Made by a program: the position numbers and the translations under genes. Below, piece by piece: positions 8,400 to 16,688 of a stretch of 64,000 nt of DNA. The DNA lies in the NCBI RefSeq assembly GCF_013375035.1, contig NZ_CP056032.1, positions 1-64,000 of the forward strand, in the 5' to 3' direction. This DNA is from Spirosoma sp. KUDC1026. Its GTDB lineage: Bacteria > Bacteroidota > Bacteroidia > Cytophagales > Spirosomataceae. Position 1 is the first letter of the stretch. The number at the start of each line of letters is the position of its first letter. The notes beneath the pieces were generated by a model. It worked only from the letters and a program-made list of their open reading frames with translations, searched no databases and had not been told where the DNA came from.

Positions 8400-10181
8400 C
8401 TACACTTCCTCCGTCTGCAACTGCTTCTCGTACAGTTCGCGGTAGGCACCGTTACGAGCAATGAGGTCCTCGTGCGTGCCCTGTTCAACAATTTCACCTT
8501 CGTCGAGCATGATGATGTGGTCGGCGAGTTTGGCCGAGGAAACCCGGTGCGAGATCACGACCGAAGTCCGGTTTTCCATAATGCGCCGGAGGTTGTTCAG
8601 GATGATGTTTTCCGTGTTGGTGTCCACCGCCGACAGACAGTCGTCCAGAATCAGAATCCGGGGGTCGCGCACAATGGCCCGGGCAATACTCAGGCGCTGC
8701 TTTTGCCCCCCCGACAACGTAACGCCCCGTTCGCCAACGCGCGTATCGAACTGCTCGGCGAAACCCAGTACGTTCTGGTACAGATCGGCGTCGCGAATGG
8801 CCTGCTCTACCCGCTCCTGTGACAGATCGGGTTTACCAAAGCGCACGTTGTTGCTGATGGTATCGGAGAACAGAAAGACATCCTGTGGTACGTAGCCCAT
8901 CTGTTCCCGCACTGAGGTCAGATTATACTCCTGGATCAGTACGTTATCAATCCGTATCTCACCTGACGAGGCATCGTACATGCGCGTCAGCAGGTTGGCC
9001 AGCGTTGTTTTACCGGAACCAGTTGTGCCCAGAATCGCAACCGTTTCGCCCGCCCGGACGTGCATTGAAAAGTTCTTGATGGCGACAATCCCCGAATCAG
9101 GATACACAAACCGAACGTTCTCAAACAGGATCTCGCCGTTAATCGGCCGCTCCAGATTCTTGTACGAAACGATATTGGTTTTGATGTTCAGAAACTCGTT
9201 GATCCGTTGCTGCGACGCGGCCGCGCGCTGCGTTTGGCTCGTTGTCCAGCCTAGCGCCATAACGGGCCAGGTCAGCATGTTGACGTAGAGAATGAATTCC
9301 GTAATATTCCCCGCCGTCAGCCGACCGGCCATGATTTCCTGGCCGCCGATGTAAACGACCAGAATATTGCTCAAGCCAACCAGGATGGCGACGATGGGAA
9401 AAAACAAGGAATCGACGCGGGTCAGACCCAGCGATTTATTCCGGTACTCGTTGCTCTCGATCTCGAACTTTGCCGCCGAATTCGATTCCTGTACAAACGC
9501 TTTCAGCACCCGGATTCCCGAGAACGACTCCTGCACGAACGTAGACAGCCGCGACAGACTCCGCTGAATCTCCTCCGACCGCCGGATGATGATGCTGTTG
9601 ACGAAGTAGATGGCTACAGACAAAATGGGCAGGGGCAGCAGCACGTAGAGCGACAGCCGGGCGTTGATACCCACCATGTATGAAATCACCAGCGTGAACA
9701 GCACGATCAGGTTCAGGCCATACATGATACTGGGACCAACGTACATCCGCACCTTACTCACATCCTCCGAAATCCGCGCCATCAAATCACCCGTGCTGTG
9801 CTGGCGATAAAAGCTAAGCGGCAGGGTCTGGTAGTGGTCGTAGATTTCGTTTTTGAGATCGTACTCAATGTGGCGCGACATCACGATAAGCGTCTGCCGA
9901 ACCAAAAACAGGAAGAACCCTTTCAGCAACGCCAGTGCCAGCGTCATGACGCCGAACAGCAGCAGGCTGAACGCAAAGACATCGTACAGCTTCGACTGAA
10001 CGGGCGATTGATCGTAGAGGTAATAGACATCCAGCGTTTCGCGCACCAGATCCAGCGCGTAACGAACAAGCTGCGCTGGAAAAATGCCGAACAAGTTGGA
10101 TATAGCGGTAAATACCGTTCCCCAGATCAGGTACCATTTGTATTTGAGGAGGTATTTATTGAGGTAGGAAAGTGCTTTCAC
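8400..10181 (-). CDS. ABC exporter half-transporter (MsbA/YheI-like)
   Basis: A 593-residue fused permease-ATPase. Six membrane helices occupy roughly residues 15-320. The nucleotide-binding domain follows with Walker A GTTGSGKTT, Q-loop YVPQDVFLFS, signature LSGGQKQR, Walker B ILILDDCLSAVDT and the switch histidine in VISHRVS. The residue after the Walker B aspartate is Asp rather than the usual catalytic Glu, as in the degenerate half of heterodimeric exporters such as YheI/BmrC or TM287. No partner gene is adjacent. Such lone DD-type exporters are frequent in Bacteroidota. The substrate (lipid or drug) is unknown. It diverges from nusB across a 242-base region. Confidence 0.9.
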   Translation of the reverse strand: MKALSYLNKYLLKYKWYLIWGTVFTAISNLFGIFPAQLVRYALDLVRETLDVYYLYDQSPVQSKLYDVFAFSLLLFGVMTLALALLKGFFLFLVRQTLIVMSRHIEYDLKNEIYDHYQTLPLSFYRQHSTGDLMARISEDVSKVRMYVGPSIMYGLNLIVLFTLVISYMVGINARLSLYVLLPLPILSVAIYFVNSIIIRRSEEIQRSLSRLSTFVQESFSGIRVLKAFVQESNSAAKFEIESNEYRNKSLGLTRVDSLFFPIVAILVGLSNILVVYIGGQEIMAGRLTAGNITEFILYVNMLTWPVMALGWTTSQTQRAAASQQRINEFLNIKTNIVSYKNLERPINGEILFENVRFVYPDSGIVAIKNFSMHVRAGETVAILGTTGSGKTTLANLLTRMYDASSGEIRIDNVLIQEYNLTSVREQMGYVPQDVFLFSDTISNNVRFGKPDLSQERVEQAIRDADLYQNVLGFAEQFDTRVGERGVTLSGGQKQRLSIARAIVRDPRILILDDCLSAVDTNTENIILNNLRRIMENRTSVVISHRVSSAKLADHIIMLDEGEIVEQGTHEDLIARNGAYRELYEKQLQTEEV

Positions 10182-10339
10182 AGAAACGCCTGACGCTTTC
10201 TATTCGTAACCCCCCGAATTTGCGAAAAGTTGCAGGCATACCTACCGCTGGATTAGTCGATTGTCGTTCAGGGCATTCTACAATCCTTCTTTTGGCGGGA
10301 ACGCCCAGGGCATAAACGCGGTTAAGTTTATCGGACCCA

Positions 10340-10369
10340 TTGGCAAAACGGGTAAAAGCCGTAAATTTG
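10340..10369 (+). promoter_or_regulatory. Bacteroidota-type promoter for nusB
   Basis: A -7 element TAAATTTG (10362-10369) fits TAnnTTTG exactly. A -33-like TTGG (10340-10343) stands 18 bases upstream. Transcription would start near 10375, about 50 bases before the chosen nusB ATG, and rules out in-frame codons from 10340 as part of the protein. Confidence 0.55.
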
Positions 10370-10423
10370 CGGTCCCTCTGGGCAGTTCTTTTCTTTATTG
10401 GTCGATTTTATAGTTGTAGTAAC

Positions 10424-11593
10424 ATGTTGAACAGGCGATTACTTCGTATCAAAGTAATGCAGGCGCTGTATGCGCTTCGGCAGGCAGAATTTTCTAACCA
10501 GCAATTAGCCCTCGATGGTATCGCCGATCTGTTTCAGCCCGATCTGAACTCGATGGAGCCTCAGAACAAACGACAACTCGAAGGTTTCCGTAAGCTGGCC
10601 GGTCTTCTGTTTGAAGAAGCCGTTAAAGCCAATCAGCCCGCTAAGGACGACGACGCTCCGACCAAAGTCCTCAAAGCCGCCAACGACGGTTACGTCTTTT
10701 ACCAGATCCGCTCGAAAAAGGATCAGCAGCATCTGGCGCAGATGATGATCAAGCAGGTAAACGGCATTTACGAAGATTACATCCGGGTTCTTTCGCTGCT
10801 GGTTGAACTGGGACACGCGGCTCAGGTCGACAGTGAACGGAAATACCGCGACGTTGACGAAACGCCCTTCCCCTTCGAATCAACGCTGAACGACAACATG
10901 GTTATTCAGGCACTGGCCAGTCACCAGCCGTTGCAGAACGAGATGCTTCGGCAGGGTATCGCCTGGGCCGACGATCTGGGCTTCATCCGCAAAGCCCTTC
11001 GTGAAGTACTGAAAACTGACGATACGTACCGGGCGTACTGCGAACAGCGGACGCATACCGAAGACGAAGACCAGGCCTTGGTGCAGTACGTACTGCGGAC
11101 GCTTGTTTTCAAGAGCGACACCATCCGGGATTACCTCGCTGAAATCGACCTGAGCTGGACTGAAAACAGCGAAGTAGTACGTGGTCTGGCCATCCGGACG
11201 CTCAAATCAGCTCAGACGCCGGCGGGCCTGAAGCTGGAGCCCCTCACCGACGATTGGGAGGAAGACGAGCGTTTTTTAAACACTTTATTCGATCAATCAC
11301 TGAAAAATGACGCCGATTACGAGCAGTTACTGGCCGATCAGCTAAAAAACTGGGATGTTGAGCGCGTAGCCGTTCTCGACAAAATTATCCTGAAACTGGC
11401 GGTCTGTGAGCTACTTAACTTCCCCGGAATCCCCGTTAAGGTCACCATCAACGAATATATCGAACTGGCAAAAGCCTACAGTACGCCCAAAAGCGGTAAA
11501 TTTGTGAACGGAATTCTGGATAACCTCTCCGAAAAGCTGCAGGCATCGGGACGGCTGCGAAAAAGCGGACGTGGGTTATTAGATAATAAATAA
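10424..11593 (+). CDS. nusB: Transcription antitermination factor NusB, extended Bacteroidota form
   Basis: The protein joins the NusA-NusG-S10 antitermination complex that supports rRNA transcription. I start at ATG 10424 (MLNRRLLRIKVMQALYAL), giving 389 residues. Residues 1-30 carry the RNA-binding arginine-rich helix. The canonical NusB core is at the C-terminus (KLAVCELLNFPGIPVKVTINEYIELAK, quoted here in two parts: KLAVCELLNFPGIPVK and VTINEYIELAK). The long middle insertion is usual in Bacteroidota NusB, which is more than twice the size of the Escherichia coli protein. Upstream in-frame codons back to 10340 overlap the promoter and are rejected. It is the first gene of a housekeeping run ending with coaE. 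Confidence 0.93.
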   Translation: MLNRRLLRIKVMQALYALRQAEFSNQQLALDGIADLFQPDLNSMEPQNKRQLEGFRKLAGLLFEEAVKANQPAKDDDAPTKVLKAANDGYVFYQIRSKKDQQHLAQMMIKQVNGIYEDYIRVLSLLVELGHAAQVDSERKYRDVDETPFPFESTLNDNMVIQALASHQPLQNEMLRQGIAWADDLGFIRKALREVLKTDDTYRAYCEQRTHTEDEDQALVQYVLRTLVFKSDTIRDYLAEIDLSWTENSEVVRGLAIRTLKSAQTPAGLKLEPLTDDWEEDERFLNTLFDQSLKNDADYEQLLADQLKNWDVERVAVLDKIILKLAVCELLNFPGIPVKVTINEYIELAKAYSTPKSGKFVNGILDNLSEKLQASGRLRKSGRGLLDNK

Positions 11594-11683
11594 AATACGA
11601 ACGTTGTATAATTGTGTTGTTATTAGATTAGACCTTTTGTCGACTTTTAACGCACGATTGTCGAGTATAAACCTTTATTAGTC

Positions 11684-11986
11684 ATGAGCAGAACTGGCCG
11701 CGACTTATTCTTTCTACTAGCCGGAGCCTCCGCTGGGGCTGCTTTCGGCCTGCTGTACGCACCTGACAAGGGAAAAATCACCCGCGACCGTATGTCATTC
11801 CGGCTCTCGAAATACCGGGAGCAGATTGAACGGATGATTACCGATCTGGTCGATTCTTCGGAAATACCCGAAAATCTATCGAAAAACGAAGGCCAGCGCG
11901 TTGTGAACGACGCCCGCGAGAAAGCCGAACGGCTGCTTGAGGACGTAGACCGTCTGATGGCGCAGATCAAACAGCAGAACGCGTAA
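11684..11986 (+). CDS. YtxH domain-containing small membrane-anchored protein
   Basis: A 100-residue protein with one N-terminal hydrophobic segment (LFFLLAGASAGAAFGLLYAP, about 8-27) followed by GKITRDRMS and a charged amphipathic helix to the end. This GAxxGLLxAPxxG pattern defines the YtxH family, found in general stress and envelope contexts with no known biochemical role. It lies between nusB and the DUF1573 lipoprotein, its normal place in related genomes. A hairpin with a T-run directly after it suggests that part of the transcription ends here. Confidence 0.85.
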   Translation: MSRTGRDLFFLLAGASAGAAFGLLYAPDKGKITRDRMSFRLSKYREQIERMITDLVDSSEIPENLSKNEGQRVVNDAREKAERLLEDVDRLMAQIKQQNA

Positions 11987-11998
11987 GTATGTATCATG

Positions 11999-12052
11999 GT
12001 CCTGCGGAATCAGCTTTTCAGTAACACGGCAGCCACTTCCGCAGGACTTTTT
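11999..12052 (+). terminator. Rho-independent terminator after the YtxH gene
   Basis: A 10-base perfect stem, GTCCTGCGGA at 11999-12008 and its complement at 12038-12047, with a 29-base loop and followed by TTTTTA. The loop is long, so termination may be partial. Confidence 0.65.
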
Positions 12053-12074
12053 AGTTAACCCCATCCTTCCATCC

Positions 12075-12527
12075 ATGCGGGCTACTCACTGGCTCCTTGT
12101 AGTGGCTCTCGCTGGCTTGAGCGCCGGACAAATGAGCTGCGACAACCGAAAACAGGGCGAATCGGCGCAGGCAAGCGCATCGGAAAAGATGCCCCAGCTA
12201 ACGTTTGCCGAAAAAGGCATCTATGACTTCGGCGAACTGACCGAAGGCGATACGGTTGAGCATAGCTTTGAATTCACCAACACAGGCGAATTTCCACTCA
12301 TTATCAACAACATTACCGCTTCCTGCGGCTGCACAACGCCCGAATGGCCCCGCGAACCGGTAGCACCGGGCGCTAAAGGTTCGATTCGCGTTCGGTTTAA
12401 CAGCCGGGGCAAACAGGGCGAGCAGAACAAAACGGTTACGGTCTTCGCTAATACCGACCCGTCCATGACTGATCTGCAGTTCAAGGCGATGGTCAACCTA
12501 AAAACCGACTCTACCAAAACATCATAA
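12075..12527 (+). CDS. DUF1573 lipoprotein
   Basis: A 150-residue protein with a lipobox-like cysteine near position 22 (LAGLSAGQMSCDN). It then has one Ig-like DUF1573 domain: YDFGELTEGDTVEHSFEF, ITASCGCTTPEWPREP and GSIRVRFNSRGKQGEQNKTV. The CGCT motif and the GxQxKTVTVFANT end are hallmarks. These proteins sit in the periplasm or on the outer membrane of Bacteroidota and their role is not established. The context (nusB, yajC, ybbR, coaE) is conserved. yajC starts 12 bases after its stop, so both are likely on one transcript. Confidence 0.9.
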   Translation: MRATHWLLVVALAGLSAGQMSCDNRKQGESAQASASEKMPQLTFAEKGIYDFGELTEGDTVEHSFEFTNTGEFPLIINNITASCGCTTPEWPREPVAPGAKGSIRVRFNSRGKQGEQNKTVTVFANTDPSMTDLQFKAMVNLKTDSTKTS

Positions 12528-12539
12528 ACTCACTGACTC

Positions 12540-12863
12540 ATGTACGCTCTTTTCTTACAGGCTCCCGCCGGTTCATCCACCTCCATGATCTACAATGTTC
12601 TTTTGTGGGTGGGTATCATCGGCGTTTTCTATTTTTTCATGATCCGTCCGCAGCAGAAAAAGCAGAAGGATCAGAAAAGCTTCGTCGATAATCTTAAAAA
12701 AGGCGATAGCGTCGTCACCATCGGCGGACTCCACGGCCGGATTGTTTCCGTTGACGGAACGACCGTAACGCTCGAAGTAGACCGGGGTGTGAAGATGGTG
12801 TTTGAAAAAACGTCGATCTCGCGCGAAGCCACAGGAAAACCAACCGAATCGGCCGAGAAATAG
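12540..12863 (+). CDS. yajC: Preprotein translocase subunit YajC
   Basis: A 107-residue inner-membrane protein. One transmembrane helix lies near the start (VLLWVGIIGVFYFFMIRPQQ), followed by the YajC hallmark RPQQKKQKDQKSF and the small soluble domain LKKGDSVVTIGGLHGRIVSV. YajC associates with SecDF-YidC at the Sec translocon and supports protein export. Length and motif order are normal. It follows the DUF1573 gene by 12 bases, and a strong hairpin lies just after its stop. Confidence 0.94.
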   Translation: MYALFLQAPAGSSTSMIYNVLLWVGIIGVFYFFMIRPQQKKQKDQKSFVDNLKKGDSVVTIGGLHGRIVSVDGTTVTLEVDRGVKMVFEKTSISREATGKPTESAEK

Positions 12864-12883
12864 CTGACAGATCAAAATCATAT

Positions 12884-12921
12884 AAAGGGCGTTGCCGACA
12901 GTTTCCTGTCCAACGCCCTTT
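12884..12921 (+). terminator. Two-part hairpin terminator between yajC and ybbR
   Basis: AAAGGGCGTTG at 12884-12894 pairs perfectly with 12911-12921. An inner stem GACAG/CTGTC (12897-12901 with 12906-12910) is stacked on it, separated only by a CC bulge, with a four-base loop. A pyrimidine-rich tail with T-runs follows. Confidence 0.75.
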
Positions 12922-12942
12922 CTTTTCCTCTTTTTTCTCGTT

Positions 12943-13632
12943 GTGATACCCAGCTCTAACGTTCGATCCTTTCAGCCCGCCCGGGCGCTGCTGTGTCTGG
13001 CAGCCGCTTCGCTTTTCTGGCTGCTGAACGCGCTCAACAAAACCGGCTATACCCGGAACGTAGCGTACCCGATTCACTTCGTTTACAACGATTCGCTTTA
13101 TATTCCCACCAGGCCGCTCCCCCACTCGGTAGTCGTCAACGTATCGAGCGATGGCTGGGCCCTGCTGGGCCATACCTGGTTCCCGTTTCAGATAAAGCCG
13201 GTAGATTACATCATCAAAAATCCGCTGACGGCTTCCCGCATCAACATGGCGACACTCGCCAACGAACTGGACGATCAGGTCAAGAAGATTAAAGTAAACT
13301 ACGTCGTTTCTGACACCCTCGACATGGTATTCGACCGGCGGCTTACCAAAACCGTTCGCCTGGTTGCCGACAGCACGCACATCAATCTGGCGCCCCGTTT
13401 CATGGTATCGAGCGTTATTAACCTGACGCCCCGAACGATTCAGGTAGAAGGCCCTGAACGGTTAGTACGGGGCGTACCCGATACATTGGTTGTCAAGGTT
13501 CCGCGGAAACGTATTGCCGCCAACTACGATGAAGAAGTACCGCTGAATCAGTTTCGCCATCCGTTGCTGCGTACCAGCACCGACCGGGTTGGAATCAGCT
13601 TCGAAGTAGGCGAATTGCTCTCAACTCCTTAA
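12943..13632 (+). CDS. YbbR-like domain protein
   Basis: About 229 residues from a proposed GTG start at 12943. It has one N-terminal membrane helix (ALLCLAAASLFWLLNAL) and then repeated beta-rich YbbR-like units exposed outside the membrane, with the sentence-like pattern SSVINLTPRTIQVEGPERLV typical of YbbR. The open frame begins further upstream with TTG at 12892, but that codon lies inside the terminator hairpin, so the later GTG is more likely. There is no in-frame ATG before residue 100. The gene ends 5 bases before coaE, a conserved pairing in Bacteroidota. YbbR proteins elsewhere regulate diadenylate cyclase; no such gene is in this window. Confidence 0.8.
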   Translation: MIPSSNVRSFQPARALLCLAAASLFWLLNALNKTGYTRNVAYPIHFVYNDSLYIPTRPLPHSVVVNVSSDGWALLGHTWFPFQIKPVDYIIKNPLTASRINMATLANELDDQVKKIKVNYVVSDTLDMVFDRRLTKTVRLVADSTHINLAPRFMVSSVINLTPRTIQVEGPERLVRGVPDTLVVKVPRKRIAANYDEEVPLNQFRHPLLRTSTDRVGISFEVGELLSTP

Positions 13633-13637
13633 TACTG

Positions 13638-14243
13638 ATGAAGACTCCGCTTCAGATTGGTGTAACCGGGGGAATTGGGTCCGGCAAGAGCGTTGTCTGC
13701 CAGGTGTTTCACATACTCGGCGCACCGATCTACGTGGCCGACGAGCGCGCGAAGTGGCTCACCGAACATGATCCTATTCTCAAAGCCGACATTGAACGGG
13801 TACTGGGCCGGGACGCCTATGATGTGGCCGGTCATTACAACCGCGGCTGGGTAGCGGCTCAGGTTTTCGCGAACCCGGACTTGCTCAGCCAGTTAAATAG
13901 TGTCATTCACCCCCGCGTTCAAGCCGACACAGCGCAGTGGGTGCGGCAGAATGCTGGTAATCCTTACGTTGTAAAGGAAGCGGCCATAATGAAAGCCGCG
14001 GGGCCTGCCAGCGGGTTGGATAAAGTTATTGTTGTACAGGCTCCACTAGCCGTTCGCATTGCCCGCACCCGTCAGCGTGATTCTCATCGTTCAGAAGCCG
14101 AAATAAGAAACATCATCCAGCGGCAGATCAGCGATGAGGAGCGGCTCAGGCTGGCCGATTACGTCATCGACAATGACGAAAGCCGTCTGTTGCTACCCCA
14201 GGTGTTAACGCTGCACGACCTTTTTTCCGGGCTGTCTCAGTAA
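13638..14243 (+). CDS. coaE: Dephospho-CoA kinase
   Basis: This enzyme phosphorylates the 3'-hydroxyl of dephospho-CoA with ATP, the last step of coenzyme A synthesis. The 201-residue protein starts with the P-loop GVTGGIGSGKS at about 8-18. It has the CoA-binding motif region ADERAKWLTEHDP and the lid segment QRDSHRSEAEIRNIIQRQIS, with a late DYVIDND motif. The usual GxxxFD part of the substrate region reads LGRDAYDVAGHYNR here. Length is normal. It begins 5 bases after the YbbR gene and is probably translated from the same message. Confidence 0.95.
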   Translation: MKTPLQIGVTGGIGSGKSVVCQVFHILGAPIYVADERAKWLTEHDPILKADIERVLGRDAYDVAGHYNRGWVAAQVFANPDLLSQLNSVIHPRVQADTAQWVRQNAGNPYVVKEAAIMKAAGPASGLDKVIVVQAPLAVRIARTRQRDSHRSEAEIRNIIQRQISDEERLRLADYVIDNDESRLLLPQVLTLHDLFSGLSQ

Positions 14244-14290
14244 CGACACATTTAGGTTGTATTTTAGGCAGCTCATTAACAACCTGCTGC

Positions 14291-15949
14291 ATGAAACGAC
14301 TTTACGTGTTATTGGCTGCCTGTGCGGGTAGCTTCCTGCTTGGCGCGGCCAGTACCTCCGACGACAAAAAACCAATTACCAGCGAGATGGTGGCCGTGCT
14401 TGGTCAGATCATCGACCTGGACTTTACCTCCGCCGAGCGTGATTCCATGCTCGACAATCTCAATAATTACCGGAAAGATTACGAAGCACTCCGTAAAATC
14501 GATCTGCCGAACGACGTAGCGCCTGCCCTTCTGTTCAACCCCTTGCCCGAGGGGTTCAAGCTCCCTACAGGGCCATCGTCCTTCAAAGCATCACCGGCCA
14601 GCAAACTGACGCTGAATCGCGCCGATCTTCCCTTTTATACCGTCGCTCAGCTGGGCGAATTCATCCGGACGAAGCAGATTACGTCGCTGGAGCTGACGCA
14701 GTTCTTCCTGGAACGCCTTAAAAAATACAGTCCAAAACTTTTCTGCACCGTTACCATTACCGAGCAACTGGCGCTGGATCAGGCCAGACGCGCCGACGCT
14801 GAGTTGAAACAGGGAAAATACCGGGGTACGCTGCACGGCATTCCGTACGGGGCCAAGGATTTACTGGCGAAGTCGGGCTACAAGACGACCTGGGGTGCTA
14901 TGCCCTACAAAGATCAGACGATCGACATGGATGCTACGGTCATCAAAAAACTGGAAGACGCCGGGGCTGTCTTGTGCGGCAAAATGACGCTGGGTGCGCT
15001 GGCAATGGGCGATGTCTGGTTCGGTGGCAAGTCCCGCAACCCCTGGAAACCGGAAACCGGCTCCAGCGGCTCGTCGGCAGGTTCGGCTTCGAGCGTATCG
15101 GCCGGGCTGCTTCCCTTCGCTATCGGTACCGAAACACTGGGCTCGATCGTATCGCCCTCGACTATCTGCGGTACGACGGGTCTACGTCCTACCTTTGGCC
15201 TCGTTAGTCGCCACGGAGCAATGGCTCTGAGCTGGAGCATGGATAAAATCGGGCCCATCGCCCGGTCGGTGGAAGACTGTGCGCTGGTATTCAATGCTAT
15301 ATACGGGCCCGACGGTCACGACCTGACCGTGCAGAACGTGCCATTCCGGTACGCTCCGCTGGCAAGCCTGAAAGGCGTCCGGATTGGTTACGTTAAGAAA
15401 GCGTTTGATAGCAACTACGCCACTAAAGACAACGACTCGCTGACATTACAGACGTTACGTCAACTCGGGGCTGAACTCGTTCCGTTTGATCTGCCTACGA
15501 ACGTACCAGCCGGTCGCATTTCGTTTTTGCTGGGCGTTGAAGCGGCTGCCGCTTTCGACGAGCTTACCCGTTCTGGCCGCGACGATCTGCTGGTTCGACA
15601 GAACAAAAACGCCTGGCCAAACGCATTCCGGTCGGCGCGGGCGGTACCGGCGGTGGAGTACATTCAGGCAAACCGGGCACGTACCAAACTCATCAACGAT
15701 ATGGCCACGGCCCTCAAAACGGCGAAAATTGATGTGTATATCTCACCGACCTACGCCGGTGGTAACCTGACGCTGACGAACCTGACCGGTCATCCCTGTG
15801 TAGTACTGCCCAACGGCTTCAACAAGCAGCAGACGCCCAGTAGCATTACGTTTATGGGGCAGCTCTACGAAGAAGGCAAACTGCTGGCCGTTGCCAAGGT
15901 GTATCAGGACGCCACCGACTGGCACAAAAAGCACCCTACGCTGCAATAA
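14291..15949 (+). CDS. Secreted amidase of the amidase-signature family
   Basis: A 552-residue enzyme with an N-terminal signal peptide (LYVLLAACAGSFLLGAAS). The catalytic core has the Ser-cisSer-Lys arrangement: Lys in GIPYGAKDLL, the serines in GSSGSSAGSASSVSAG, and the oxyanion segment IGTETLGSIVSPS. It hydrolyses carboxamide bonds. The secretion signal and an extra N-terminal helical region (residues about 30-110) separate it from GatA, which this window encodes elsewhere. Export to the periplasm suggests action on an amide, peptide or aryl-amide nutrient. The natural substrate cannot be read from sequence. It stands alone, 47 bases after coaE. Confidence 0.88.
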   Translation: MKRLYVLLAACAGSFLLGAASTSDDKKPITSEMVAVLGQIIDLDFTSAERDSMLDNLNNYRKDYEALRKIDLPNDVAPALLFNPLPEGFKLPTGPSSFKASPASKLTLNRADLPFYTVAQLGEFIRTKQITSLELTQFFLERLKKYSPKLFCTVTITEQLALDQARRADAELKQGKYRGTLHGIPYGAKDLLAKSGYKTTWGAMPYKDQTIDMDATVIKKLEDAGAVLCGKMTLGALAMGDVWFGGKSRNPWKPETGSSGSSAGSASSVSAGLLPFAIGTETLGSIVSPSTICGTTGLRPTFGLVSRHGAMALSWSMDKIGPIARSVEDCALVFNAIYGPDGHDLTVQNVPFRYAPLASLKGVRIGYVKKAFDSNYATKDNDSLTLQTLRQLGAELVPFDLPTNVPAGRISFLLGVEAAAAFDELTRSGRDDLLVRQNKNAWPNAFRSARAVPAVEYIQANRARTKLINDMATALKTAKIDVYISPTYAGGNLTLTNLTGHPCVVLPNGFNKQQTPSSITFMGQLYEEGKLLAVAKVYQDATDWHKKHPTLQ

Positions 15950-16039
15950 ATCAGGCTTCTATCGGAAATAAATAGACGCCGGAACCGGAAAACCTTTCCA
16001 TTAACCCTGTCGTTTACTAGATAAACTACAAAGAACGTT

Positions 16040-16621
16040 ATGAAAAGGATACTAATGATTGTTGGGTTACTAAGCGTAATCTACGCCTGTTCGCCGAAGG
16101 TAACAGTAGACAAAAACAGCCGCGTAAATTTTAATAAGTTCAAAACGTACGCGTGGATGGACTCGGACATTAAAGCTGGCCAGAACCCGCTCTATTACAA
16201 CCAGATAGCTACCCAAAACGTCGAAAACACGATGTCGCAGGTATTATCGGAAAAAGGGCTGAAACCGGTAAGTGCCAGTCCGGATCTGCTGGTTGGCTAC
16301 CACTTCTTCGTGGAAGACAAGACTCGTACGGTATCGACACCGGCGTCGCCAATTTACGGCCCGTACGTGGGTTGGGGCCGTTGGGGCTACGGTGGCTGGG
16401 GTCCCGGCTGGTGGGGCTACGGTGGTCAGCAGTATTACCAGGAACAGTACAAATCAGGAACGGTTGTTGTCGATATGGTTGACGCCAAAACCCGGCAACT
16501 GGTATGGCGTGGCTCGGTCGAGGATGCTGTCGGTAATCCGGCCAATATTCAGGAAAAATTGACCATGCAGGTTGAAAAAATAGTCGAAGAGTTTCCCGGC
16601 AAAGGCGAGAAAAGTGAATAA
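16040..16621 (+). CDS. DUF4136 lipoprotein with Gly/Trp-rich centre
   Basis: A 193-residue predicted lipoprotein (signal IVGLLSVIYACSPKV, cysteine at 17). The DUF4136 core is visible as FNKFKTYAWMDSDI, then ISxxLxxKGLKP-like VLSEKGLKPVSASPDLLVGY, and the C-terminal strand pair GTVVVDMVDAKTRQLVWRG. Between them lies a low-complexity Gly/Trp/Tyr segment (about 113-135, WGRWGYGGWGPGWWGYGG) that is frequent in this family. Function is unknown; it probably faces the periplasm at the outer membrane. It is a single gene ended by a strong hairpin. Confidence 0.88.
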   Translation: MKRILMIVGLLSVIYACSPKVTVDKNSRVNFNKFKTYAWMDSDIKAGQNPLYYNQIATQNVENTMSQVLSEKGLKPVSASPDLLVGYHFFVEDKTRTVSTPASPIYGPYVGWGRWGYGGWGPGWWGYGGQQYYQEQYKSGTVVVDMVDAKTRQLVWRGSVEDAVGNPANIQEKLTMQVEKIVEEFPGKGEKSE

Positions 16622-16632
16622 AGTAATTGCGT

Positions 16633-16675
16633 AAACGTAAGAGCCCCGACCAGTCTGGCCGGGGCTCTTACGTTT
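16633..16675. terminator. Bidirectional terminator between convergent genes
   Basis: A perfect 16-base stem: AAACGTAAGAGCCCCG at 16633-16648 and its complement at 16660-16675, with an 11-base loop. It serves the DUF4136 gene from the left and the nucleotidyltransferase gene from the right. Confidence 0.85.
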
Positions 16676-16688
16676 ATAGACAGTCAAA

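Noticed and set aside
10340..10423. N-terminal extension of NusB
   Set aside because: These codons overlap the -33/-7 promoter and do not match the family start at MLNRRLLRIKVMQ.
16361..16440. Gly/Trp-rich stretch as a separate repeat gene or adhesin
   Set aside because: It is an in-frame low-complexity part of the DUF4136 lipoprotein.
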